Assembly (NCBI GenBank): GCA_021904315.1
Contig: CM038908.1
Location: forward strand, 31,796,001 to 31,860,000
Direction of reading: 5' to 3'
DNA length: 64,000 nucleotides
From: Sphagnum magellanicum
Lineage: Eukaryota > Streptophyta > Sphagnopsida > Sphagnales > Sphagnaceae
Under the pieces are notes generated by a model. The model made no database searches. It worked only from the letters and a program-made list of their open reading frames with translations, and was not told where the DNA came from. Positions 13,671-23,968 of the stretch are shown one piece after another; within the stretch, counting starts at the first letter, position 1; every line of letters begins with the position of its first letter. Made by a program: the position numbers and the translations under genes.

Positions 13671-14030
13671 ACCTCTCGGGTTTTGTAGCATAATTTTTTT
13701 TTATTTAGATGCAAAATTTGAGATTTAGTAAGTAGGTGCGCCGTGTAAGTAGCTTTCCAATGAATTAATGTAAGTTAGATTTGAATAAAGTATGTGGTGA
13801 AAACAATGTTTTAAGTGACTAGAGGTTTGTTGTCAAATTGATTTTTCTACTTTTGTGAAACCCTCTCGGGTTTTATGGCACAACTTTTTATTGATTTAGG
13901 TGTAGAGCTCGAGATTTGATAGGCAAGTGCACCTTGTAATAAACTTTTCAATGAACTAATGCAAGTTAAACTTGGATAACATATGTGATGTGAACAATGT
14001 TTTGAATGACTGGAGGTGAATCATTTTTAA
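13671..14030. repeat. tandem duplication with 190-bp period
   Basis: ACCTCTCGGGTTTTGTAGCA at 13671 recurs as CCCTCTCGGGTTTTATGGCA at 13861. The following text (a T-rich run, GAGATTTGATAGGCAAGTGC-like, GTGGTGAAAACAATGTTTT-like) also repeats with the same offset of about 190. The style resembles a plant LTR, so this may be an internal duplication in an LTR, but no ends were found. Confidence 0.7.
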
Positions 14031-15029
14031 CTCTAGAAATAAAACTTGTGGATTGGTGGCATATGACACATGATATGACAAAAAAAAAGATTGAAAAAAC
14101 TTTTGTTACATATAAGAAAGATGAAAATTTGCAATACAAAAAAAAAACATATATGAATACCTTTCCTTAGTTTATGTATGAACCATCAAATTTAAAGGAT
14201 CACACTGTCAAGTTGAACATATTATCAAATCCTTAGAAGTTGGTTTAGGTGGGTGATAGTTTAACATAAAATTTTAGGATTTGGAGAGTTTGAATATATA
14301 TATTTTAAATCATAAATGATGCATAGGAAGCAAACTATTTGTTTTAAACCATAAACACAATTTGATATCTAGAGATACACTTTGCATTTTTATTTCATCG
14401 ATAACATATGTACCTTTGAGTATAATCACCTCATAAAATCAAGAGTAGAGGGATAGAAAGTGTAACAATGTGTAGCACTAAAACAAGGAGTACAAGTAAA
14501 AGCATTGGGAAGTTAAAAAAACCATAATTCAAAAAGTTGCAAAATTATAAAATGTGAAAAGGGATTTTGAAAAAAACCAAGAAACAATAATATAAAAATA
14601 GGTATAACAACAAGAGGATATGACAAAGGAATTACATCAAACATAATAGGCAATGACCTTATTGAAGATTAAAAAAAAATTAGGTAGAAAAAAAGAATTT
14701 CAAGGAATTATAAGAAATGAAGGACAAACAAAATAGGTTGCAATTGCAAACTAACAAGCTCAAGAAATAAGAGCCATGCATTGCTCATCATAGGTTGAAA
14801 GGTTGAAGCTAGATATCATTTATTACAAAGTCTAAGGTGAATCATTTTTAAATCTAGAAATAAAACTTGTAGATTGGTGGCATATGACACATGATATGAC
14901 AAAGAGAGAAAGTGAAAAAACTTTCACTACATACAAGAAAGATGAAAACTTGCAATAACATAAAAAATAAATATATGAATACATTTCCTTAGTTTATGTA
15001 TGAGCCACCAAAGTTAAAGGGTCACAAGG
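14015..15029. repeat. pair of about 195-bp direct repeats 821 bp apart
   Basis: Copy A is about 14015-14208 and copy B about 14836-15029. Both start GGTGAATCATTTTTAA, contain ATTGGTGGCATATGACACAT and CCTTAGTTTATGTATGA, and end near AAAGGATCACA/AAAGGGTCACA. They differ by scattered substitutions and small indels. The intervening 627 bp is AT-rich and not recognisable. The pair could be LTRs of a tiny non-autonomous element or a local duplication. No primer-binding site was recognised. Confidence 0.7.
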
Positions 15030-17280
15030 AAAATGATGAAATTGATACAAGTTATCAATGTCCTAGACTCCTACTGGAAGTCAAAAGTCCCAATCATCAC
15101 AAAGGATCCATGGAACAATGTTGTGGATATTGTATTTTGGCATTGCCATCACCATCTTTCATCTATGAAGGTTTAACATGAACAACATGAGTAAGAACAA
15201 CTACGCACTGAAAGGGACAAAACATAATAATAACATCAAGACAATAGTTTCAAAAAGTTGTATGGAACTGGAAAGTGACATCACAAAATAAACATGTACT
15301 TCGAGACTTGCTTATAAAACCTATAGTGGAACCATAGGATAACCAAAAACAAACTTTAGCTCAAGAAAAACATGTAGCATTTGTAGTGGGATAATCATTT
15401 AAACAACAATCACAAAACCATAGTTTGCACACACAAGACCATACCCAAGTGCTTGGATCTTGTAGCATGATTTGATAGTCTTAATGCTATTTTCTAGTGG
15501 TTTTGGATTTTGAGGACATAATTTGGAGTATGGGTGAGGCAATGTTACAGGAATAGTTAGTTAGTAATTAGTACTAGGTAGTTTAGTTAGTTTTAATTTG
15601 AAAATTTGTAGCATGACATTTTGTCAATACATGCAATTTCTAAATTTTATATAATTTTTTAAAAATTGTAATTTCAAGGCATATGTAAGTGTTAGTACAA
15701 GATTTAATTGTTAAAATAATAACATAATTATAGATGTTTATAGATCAAAAAAGTTACAAACTAACAAGCTTTTGGACTTATGGTCTTTCACAACTAGCCT
15801 TGTTAAATTGTTCTTTTATTAAGCCTTTTCCCCCTAAATTTCAAATTATAAAATCATAAGCACTAAACATATAACCTAGAACATTAACATATGACCCAAA
15901 AAAGAAAATAAACATATGACTAAAAGAAAAAAAAACCATTAGAACATATGACTAGCAAATAACAAGTTCCAACAATAATAATCAAGAACCTTCATGAGTT
16001 ATTTCATTGCACAATAAGAAATTAGAATCATGAGAGCAAAACTGGAGTTTGGTAAGGATGTTTAGAAGTTTGGTCATGAGAATGCACAACTCAATAATCT
16101 TTTTGGTGACAAAGGAGTTTGAAGATGGTGCTTGGTGGCTATAAAACATGTGATGTGTGTTTCTAATGTAGCCATATGGTGATGTCAACATCAATGTTAA
16201 TCATAGTTGGTGGTGATAGATGTCAATGTTTGTGTTATAGTGGTTGTAAATGGTGATTTAGTTTTTAGTTTTTATTTTTTGGGAACGATGTTTTGTTTCA
16301 TGTTTTTAACTCAACTACTTTCCTTTCTTAGTAGATTATGAAGTAAGAAAAATATATTTGTATCTTGAATCAAATTCAAAGTTGAATATATTTCTTCTTT
16401 CTAAAGAGAAATATATTTAGATTTAATTGTATTATCATCCTCTTTCCCCCAATTAATATGATTAGTATCGATGAAGAAATTTAATAAATATTAAGAAGGA
16501 TGAAAAAATATGTATCTATTTCTAATAGATTGATATGTACATTTATTTTTGAATTAAAAAACTTTAAATGTTTTAGCTGTCTCATTGTATAAAATTTAGC
16601 AAAATATAGGATTATGATTTTTCAAAAGACAAGTATGATGCAATTGTAGAATGTTAAGAGTGGCATTCATTATCAATTAATTTCATCTAGGTAGATACAT
16701 ATAAATAATGCACAAATTCTCAACAATTAAAAATAAAAAGGCAACAATGTACATGACAAATCATTATTGCTATTGCACAAACATGTTATGTATTACTACT
16801 AATTTTGTTTTTTGTGGTGAATTTTCATCACTTGGTGACAAAAAATTGGGGTTGTGCCTCATACAAAAGATTTTTTATCCCAAAAAAAATCACCCAAAGT
16901 CAATGTATATCAAGGATTTTTTTTTTAACATGGTAGATTTAAACCATAAGGCCTAGCATGTAACCAAATATAGTAGGGCTCCAAAAACTTTATACTTTCC
17001 TTTCTAATAGGTAGCCAAATTTGGCTAATCCTCTTGTGGATGATCATGATACAAATTTGGAAAAAATAACACCAAAAAAAACCCTGACTAGGCTACTAAC
17101 TACCCACCCACCGGGCAATAGAAATTCCCAAAATTATGGCAAAATGATAGTTATTATGAAAAATTTCATTTACCAACTCATTTACTCTCACCCCAAAACT
17201 CCTCCTCTCCAAACGAAAAAAATCCCCCCAAAAAAAATCTAAAAATCACCCTCCAGAAAAAGTTCCCAAATAAAAAAATG
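15030..17280. other. gene-free stretch up to the promoter of the first gene
   Basis: AT-rich and CpG-poor. The only item noted is the perfect 16-base palindrome TAGCCAAATTTGGCTA at 17012-17027, which recurs twice elsewhere in the window. Confidence 0.5.
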
Positions 17281-17430
17281 AAAAAAATAAAATCAGACAG
17301 GTACATTTTACGCAACGTAAAATACTCGCGAGTACTATACGCATACTGTATAGTCACATGTATATTTCATATGTACGATACATTATAGACGTACGATATG
17401 TACACATTACGATACGTTAAAGACGTACGG
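17281..17430 (+). promoter_or_regulatory. CpG-rich palindrome and direct-repeat cluster upstream of the NST1-like gene
   Basis: Composition changes abruptly here from CpG-poor to CpG-rich. The segment has an inverted repeat TTTTACG-CAA-CGTAAAA, a perfect palindrome TACTCGCGAGTA, and a 34-bp direct repeat (17374 and 17408) of TACGATAC...TAxAGACGTACG, where x is T then A. Its position 0.9 kb upstream of the start codon, at the edge of the CpG-rich leader, suggests proximal promoter elements. No known factor site is claimed. Confidence 0.4.
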
Positions 17431-17956
17431 TAAGTGGTGGGGACCCGGCGGGGGAGATGGATGATGAATGGATGATGGCATACGCGGTCATTGGAGGAGA
17501 CCGCGCGGGTGGACCCGGGCACTGCGCGGCGGGTAGGCCATCGGGCGGGCGCAAGCAGCGAGCGCGTCTCGAGCGCGTGGGTGGGTACGTATTATCGCAA
17601 ACCCTTATGGTAGCAGCGGACATTGAAAATCCCTTGTCGTCGTCGTCGTCGTCGTCGTCGATTGCGCATCATTGGCGGTGCTTGTTTGCATTTGCTCCTG
17701 CTGGGGGGAGAGAGCGGTTTCAAAAGCAGTCTGTCTGTGTAGCGACGGACGGAGTTGTTTTGTTTTGGTTGTGGTTGTATCCATCTGTCGGGAGCTTATG
17801 TCTTCTTGTGGGGGTGGGTGCTTCTTGGGGCGTTTTTGTTTAGGGTTTTGGGCGGGGGGCCCCGTGGAGGAGGAGTCACGAGAGCGGGCTGAATTGTAGC
17901 AGCAGCTCCGGGATTTGGTGCTCGAGAGAGACAGAGAGGAGACAGCGAGTGGATAG

Positions 17957-18031
17957 ATGAGGCGGATGCCTTCGCGGAAGAGGAGGCGACAGGACCGTAC
18001 AGCTCACGAAATAGACAGACGTTGGAGGTGA
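17957..18031 (+). other. upstream ORF, 24 codons
   Basis: An ATG-initiated frame of 24 sense codons, rich in arginine, ends 328 bases before the main start codon. It can act only if the transcript begins upstream of 17957 and this part is not spliced out. Confidence 0.3.
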
Positions 18032-18058
18032 GGAAGAGGAGGAGGGCAGGAATTGGCA

Positions 18059-18319
18059 ATGGTATGGCATTTTCAGTGCAGGGATAGTCTTTTGTTAACA
18101 GAACAGAAGCGGTGCAGTTGCTGGAGAATTTGTTGTGGGAGAGCTTTGGTGCAGTTAGAAGGAAGGAGGAGCATTTGGAGGTTTGGAACTCCAGCAGCAG
18201 CCGCAGAGAGAATAGGAGGAGGAGGAGGGGAGCCGGGGAAAGGGGTGAAGAAGAAAGAGGAGGAAAAAGATAAAAGCAGAAAAAAGAGGAGGAAGAGTCC
18301 AGAGGAGGATACCTACTAG
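18059..18319 (+). other. upstream ORF, 86 codons
   Basis: An ATG-initiated frame of 86 codons ends 40 bases before the main ATG. The C-terminal half is lysine, glutamate and arginine rich because of the purine-rich leader. No similarity was recognised. It would be expected to reduce main-frame translation if included in the mature leader. Confidence 0.35.
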
Positions 18320-18359
18320 GGTTGCAACAGCAGCAGACGACGGTGGTAGAGAGAAGAGA

Positions 18360-21300
18360 ATGTGCATACTGTGCGTGGCGTCAAGGTGGTCGCGGCGTAT
18401 CGTCACGATGCTGCCGTGGCTGATCATCCCGCTCATCATCCTCTGGGCTTTGTCGCAGCTATTGCCGCCCAATTTTAGGTTTGAGGTCACGTCGCCGAGG
18501 CTGGCGTGTGTAGGGGTGCTGCTGGTGAGCTTAGGTTGGTACGAGTTGGCCATGCCGCGCTTGTCGCAATGGCGTGCACGCAGGAGTGCATTCTTGAGGG
18601 AGAGGCGGAGGATCGAGGCACAGGAAGCCGCGAAGTGGCGCAAGGAAGCTACCCGGCGATGCAGAAACTGTTGGTCTGCATACCGAGACCAGACTCCCGT
18701 GGGAGGCAAATTCATGTGTACATATTGTGGGCATGTGTCAAGAAGGCCTGTGCTCGATGTGCCCAGCGGCACCCATGTTGCTGGAATCCCAGCTCACTTA
18801 GCTCAGGCTGGATCTGTGCATTCAGCAGCCACAGGTATGTTTTCTTCCCGGGCTGGGGAAGGGAGAGGCTCAATCTGGGTTGGTCGCACATGGCCTTACA
18901 GAATGAACCCACCATTGGTAGTAGGGTTCAATAGAGGCTGGACTAATTCTGGAACTCCATTCGGAGGAGGAGGAGGAACAGGAGGACCTTATGGCTCCTG
19001 GCCTTCATATTGGGGAGATGGTTGTGGAGTTTGTGGTGTTGGAAGCTATGGAGGAGGTGGTCTTTTTGGTAAAGACAAATGTAGGTGGGACTCAGTGCTA
19101 TTCTCTCTATTTAGAGTGGTTTCAGTTGTTTTTGTGAGCCTGAGATGGCTATGGCAAAAGGTTTGGAGAGATGAGAGAGTACAGGAGGATCCACTTAGTG
19201 GGAGTGGTAGAGGTAGTCAGCGTAGGGGTGAAGATGCTAGTGGCAAAGAAGGGAGCAGGGGAGAGAAGGCAAGACGCAAGGCTGAAGAGAAGAGACAAGC
19301 AAGGATGGAGAGGGAGCAGCTGGAAGCTGAAGAACGCAGGCAACGGGAAGAGGTTGCACGATTAGTTGAGGAACGCCGACGTCTTCGGGATGAGAAGATG
19401 GAGGCCGAGAGAGAGAGTGAGCGAGAGGCAGCTGCGGAGAGAGAGAGGGAGATTCGGCGAGAGCGTGAAGCTGAGAGGCGACGACAGGAGAAATTGAAAG
19501 AGAAGGAGCGTGATTTGATTAAGGAGAGGACTTCTCGGGATGCAGAAGACTCTGAAGACTCAAAAACTGACATCAAGAAGATGAGAGATAGCAAGGGCAA
19601 GGATAGTGAGAAAAAAACAGTTGAGGTAGAGAAGAAGATGGATGGAATGAAGCCTGTCCCAGGCCAGACTAATTCTGGTGATCCTGTGAAGAAGATTGGC
19701 AAGGCTTTAAGGGCAGATCTGAGTGGAAAGGCTGGTGAGGTGAAGATGGCAGGAGCTTTGAAATCACGAAGTGGTGGTGTCAAGGGCTCCGTTGCAGCAA
19801 ATTCCAAGGCTCACATCACAAACTCAACATCTTTTTCAGGTGTAGGCACAACAACAGGACCCAAACCTCTGAAAGGGGTGTCTAGTCCAGTGAGTGCCCT
19901 ACCTCCAGCTCCTGTTCCTCCTGTCACTGAGGTAACAAATGGAGAGCATTCACATACCACTTGCTCTGCTTGGAATCGTATGCCATGGACGAAGGTCTGG
20001 GGTAAGGGGTTCTCAGCACCAGTAGAAGAGAAAAGTGTGAACTCATCTGAACTTCTTCGAAACAGCATTGTCTCTAAGCTTGATTCCAGCAGTGATGGTG
20101 TTGAAAGAGGGAGCTGGGCTGCCAGAAACTATTGCACAGATGGAATCAAACATTCTGACGTTCTTCCACCCTTGGTACAAACTAAACTTAAGAATTGTTG
20201 GTCTCTCTCTTTTGGCAATGTCTGTGGGTGAAAGAAGTATCAGCCTTGCAGTTGCCAAAAGGTCATCTGCTTACTGCAAATTGTTGTTTAGCAGGGAGTG
20301 GGGAAGTGTCGATTGGAGAGCATAGCTGTTGTTATGATCCATGAGTTCTCAGGTCTGGAGTCTCATTGTTTTTTTTGAATGCAATTGGTTATGCATTGCA
20401 CTCTCTTAGTATTGAGCCTCCCTCTCTTGCCCCTTCCCATCTAGCGACCCTCTCTTCTGCACCCAGGATGACTTTTTTGCTATCATAAGAAAAGGTTTGT
20501 TAGCACACTCGTCTCTGTTGCAGGACATAACTGCCTCTGAAAGTGTGACCTTCTTGGTTCAGAAAATGAGAATGCTCTGTTACCCAATCCCAGGCCCAAT
20601 ATGTCCTGCATCTTCAATGATTGATATCCAGTGATGAGACTCTTTCAGTTACTGATGATCTTTGCCAATTTCAAACTTGTGGTAAATCCTGTTGCATCTT
20701 TGGTGACAATGGTAGGTCCCTTTGTAAAGGATTTGGAGAATGACAGAACTTGCAGCAAGGTAAGTCTCCACAGTTTGACAGGTTCCTGCTCCGGGCCACT
20801 AATGGCTTATCTGTGGCTTTCCAGGAGAGGGAGAGAGACCCAATCAAGCAAGTAGCAGATGGTTCCTTTGAGACATCATTTGGGCAAGGACTTTCCGGCA
20901 CCACTTATGTGGCCCCCATTGGACCCCAGTCAGCAATCCAAGTTCAGGCATCTGGTTTGTTGCAGGATAGAATGGCCCTCGTTGAACAACCACCACAGAT
21001 TCTGGAGCCCTGGGCAGATGAATCTAACATTGGGACCAGGAGGCAGGCTTTCAGGGGAGGAAATGAGTTACTAGGTGAGGAAGGTGTTTCTGATGAAGGA
21101 AAGTGGCGAATGTGGGAGGCTCCACAATTGGATCACATTCAACTTCCAAGTGTTTTTGTCAACCCCAGCCCCTCACCCTGGATGCTTCCTTTGGGATCCA
21201 GAGTTTCAGAACAAGCAACCCCAAGTCCAAGCTATGTTGAAGTCTCTGGTGATCTTGGGACACAGTTTCCAGCTTCCTTGTTTGGACCTCAGCCCCAAAC

Positions 21301-22676
21301 TACAATGAACTCTGGCAGTAATACTGTGAACTGCACCTTTCCTACACCTTTCCATAGCTTGTGGTCTGATCAGTCAGCATTTGAGTCAGCAATGCGAGTC
21401 TGGGATGATGGTGATCTGCTGCATCAGCCACACTTTCCTTCGGAGTTCATTGACTGCATCACACAGGAGGTGATGCAGGATCCTGTCATCACTGCTGATG
21501 GCCACACCTATGAGCGTTCTGCAATTCTACGTTGGCTCCAGTTCTGTCACTCTCCTTTCCCTGTCTATTCTTTTCTGTTCATGTGGCAGATGGTACACTT
21601 TGGAACTTTGTCATCTGTTCAACCTAAGTCATGGGGTATGCTTTGATCAAAAGTGAAGTCAAACTCACCAGTGATGATTGCTCTGCAGGACTCATGACAC
21701 CAGTCCCATCACTGGTGAAGTCTTGCCACCTCTACCAGGTGTTAGTGGAACTGTAGTGGATAAAACTCTTCGACCCAATCATATTCTTCGTGGTCAAATC
21801 CTTGAGTATCGTAAGAATCTAGCGCGCTTTGCACTAGGGTAAGTTTCCTTCCATGGTGGCTCAGCAGTGTCTTAAACCATTCCCTTATCATCTTGATGTG
21901 GGTCTCTAAGTCCAGTATGTTGCTATGATGTCAGAGAAATAGTAGTACATGTTCAAGGGTGTATCTGAAATAGATGCACCCATTGGGTATTTCTTCACTG
22001 AGGAATTATTTTCAGTCCATGGCCCAGATGATGTACTCATGAGCACATGGATGTTGTTGATTGGTATTCCTTCCCAGAGAGCTTGGTGCACAAGCATTTG
22101 TGTCAGAAGATGAAAAGAAATCTTGGACTCTCATATCTTGCTGATGATGAAAGCTGCATATATGTGCAGCAGTTGAAACTCCTTATTATCTGGAGAATGT
22201 TAGGATTGCACACCAGATTCCCCTCCTATTGAGACATTTACTTTAAAACTTAAGCAGGGACTTTCAATCTGTATGTTCCACATCTGCATTCTTACCATCA
22301 GTATCTACACACCACAAATGAAGTTCTGTTGTTCTTAGGTTCTCAACCAACTTGTCAGAGGAGCTTTGGTTCCTCTCTTGTTTCCAATTTGTCTAGACAG
22401 AAGAAAGCTCCTGACCTAGGTATGGTCAATTGAAGAAGGATTTGGAGCTGGATTATTTTATTAGTGTTACTCATTTTGGTGGATTGGTGGCGTGGCTTCA
22501 GGATGGGAATGCAAGCTGAAAGATCTGGGAAACAGGAGAGCACAAGCAGTCAACCTGGACTATGCAGCACCCCCTGGTCCACCCCATCAATTATCAGCAT
22601 GGAACAGCCAAACAATGTCAGAGGCTTTTATACCACTCCTAGTTCTCAGTCATTGTGGTCCTACAACATCTCCTAG
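18360..22676 (+). CDS. NST1-like membrane/coiled-coil protein with a U-box domain (spliced)
   Basis: The N terminus closely matches the plant family named stress response NST1-like, whose function is poorly known. Residues 17-35 and 46-62 are hydrophobic, probable membrane segments. C101/C104/C120/C123 form a zinc-ribbon-like C-x2-C-x15-C-x2-C. Residues 190-235 are Gly-rich, 244-262 hydrophobic, and 300-392 a highly charged coiled coil. Proposed exons: 18360 to about 20219 (or 20174), 20649-20759, 20825-21540, 21689-21838, 22502-22676. Introns are GT-AG and phases agree, giving about 990-1000 aa. Exons 3 and 4 join inside a U-box (DCITQEVMQDPVITADGHTY, then SPITGEVLPP and LRPNHILRGQI), which usually recruits E2 for ubiquitin ligation. 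The last exon ends in SQSLWSYNIS, matching the C-terminal LWSY motif I recall for this family, so the U-box is internal. The start is the first ATG of the conserved MCILCV opening. The middle exon structure is uncertain. Confidence 0.8.
20175..20648 (+). other. unresolved middle of the NST1-like gene, treated as intron
   Basis: The open first exon runs to a stop at 20231. Phase-0 donors exist at 20175 and 20220 and a phase-2 donor at 20228. A good acceptor ends at 20648 and gives a phase-0 exon whose NPVASLV...VGP text fits the family. Small coding exons between 20410 and 20630 cannot be excluded, since several short open stretches with acceptor-like ends exist there. Confidence 0.4.
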
Positions 22677-23968
22677 TACATTATAGGGCCTGAGATCCAG
22701 ATTCTGAAGATGTTGTACCTCAACCTGAACCACAGAACCTGCTATTGTATTTTTGCCACTTTGCTTCTTTTAAAAGCAAAACAGAAGGTGTAATGACCAC
22801 CTTCCTCTCTCACACAATCCTCATCACCTTTTTTGAGAAATGGACATCCAGATTGAACCTCTAAGACATCTGGATGGATTCCAGCCAAGCCCAAGACACA
22901 ACAAAGGTACTTCCAGTTTCAAGTCTTGCTCCAAGCAAGCCAAGCTTTTCTCAGGTATTATAACTGGGACAACTGGTTCAATGAAACATGAATCAGCACT
23001 GTACAGGACATGATGTGATCCTAATTCTTTACTGGTACAAGGCTGAGTGAATAATCATACATCAGCTTTTTATTCTGTGGTATGAATAACGTTTACCACA
23101 TGATACTGTTTAGATAGTTTAGATGTCATGTAAATTTGGACTTGCATTCGATGGGCTAGTGTCTGTTTACCACATTGTACTGACCTCTATTAAGATCCAC
23201 AGTTGCTTGTGATTGAGTGAATAAGCAAGCTGTTCTATTCTGTGGTATTAAATACCATCTTTGCCATGTTTAAGCACATGATGCGGTTCGGACGCATGTG
23301 TGATTGCCACTTCATCCAGACTAACTGCTCAGGTTTATAATTCCAATATCATATTTCTATTGCAGACGGGGCTATTTACATGAACGTCTCTTACTATTAA
23401 CATTCCTAGTTTGCATGTCAGATTTGTTTTGCTAAGCTTCTTGTCACATATCTTCGGCACTGACATGGGATGGACTTAATGTCAATTCACAACAAGATGC
23501 TCCCAACTGACGATCCATATTTGCATAAGTATTCCACTTGCATGGATAGGGAAGTTTGTTTTGTAAGTTGTCAATTTCAACAAGATAATGGCATCCCCAT
23601 TTTTTACAAATTTTACATTGAAAAAAACGTAATTGCAGAAATGAGTTATAACTGCATCTGCGATCAGCTGTACACAGTGCGTTCTTCTCACATTTTGAAG
23701 TCACAGAATGAAGTTTTCCCAGCCAAATCAAACTTCGTGACCCCAAATGATTGTAGGAATAAAAAGACAAACAAGACTTGACAATGTTTAGATACAATTT
23801 CATATTAAGTATGCAAACACATGTCTGTGTGTGCATTTCAGTTGTACAACTTCCTTACAACACCCTGTCTTAAATCACTGACCTTCACAGTCTGGTTGCC
23901 AAGCCTATTCATCAGCAACCCCACATACCCCCTACAACCCTTCTCACCTTCAGCAAACATATGACTTT
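22677..23968. other. convergent 3' region between the two genes
   Basis: This holds the 3'UTR of the + strand gene and the 3'UTR of the - strand TEL gene. No exact poly(A) signal is certain on either strand. A weak duplication is visible, with TGAGTGAATA...TTCTGTGGTAT at 23043 and 23215 (period about 172). Open frames here, including 130 codons on the minus strand at 23444-23836, look like chance frames. Confidence 0.5.

Larger units (their letters stand above)
17431..18359 (+). other. CpG-rich promoter/5' leader of the NST1-like gene
   Basis: GC-rich, CpG-rich DNA with a TCG microsatellite (about 17637-17661) and long purine-rich runs, typical of an unmethylated plant promoter and leader. 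The transcription start cannot be fixed and no clear TATA box stands out. A possible 3' splice site (CATTTTCAG near 18069-18077) means part of this may be a 5'UTR intron. Two ATG-initiated upstream ORFs lie here. Confidence 0.5.

Noticed and set aside
18155..18772. 205-codon minus-strand open frame over the NST1-like start
   Set aside because: It is antisense to conserved exon 1 and the purine-rich leader, and its composition follows the complementary strand.
19217..19807. 196-codon minus-strand open frame opposite the coiled coil
   Set aside because: It is the Ser/Leu-rich mirror of the Glu/Arg-rich coiled-coil exon, a well known shadow effect. It has no independent features.
20750..21646. 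U-box frame read as a separate gene
   Set aside because: The U-box exons join in phase to upstream and downstream exons that carry NST1-like family motifs on both sides, so one gene is simpler.
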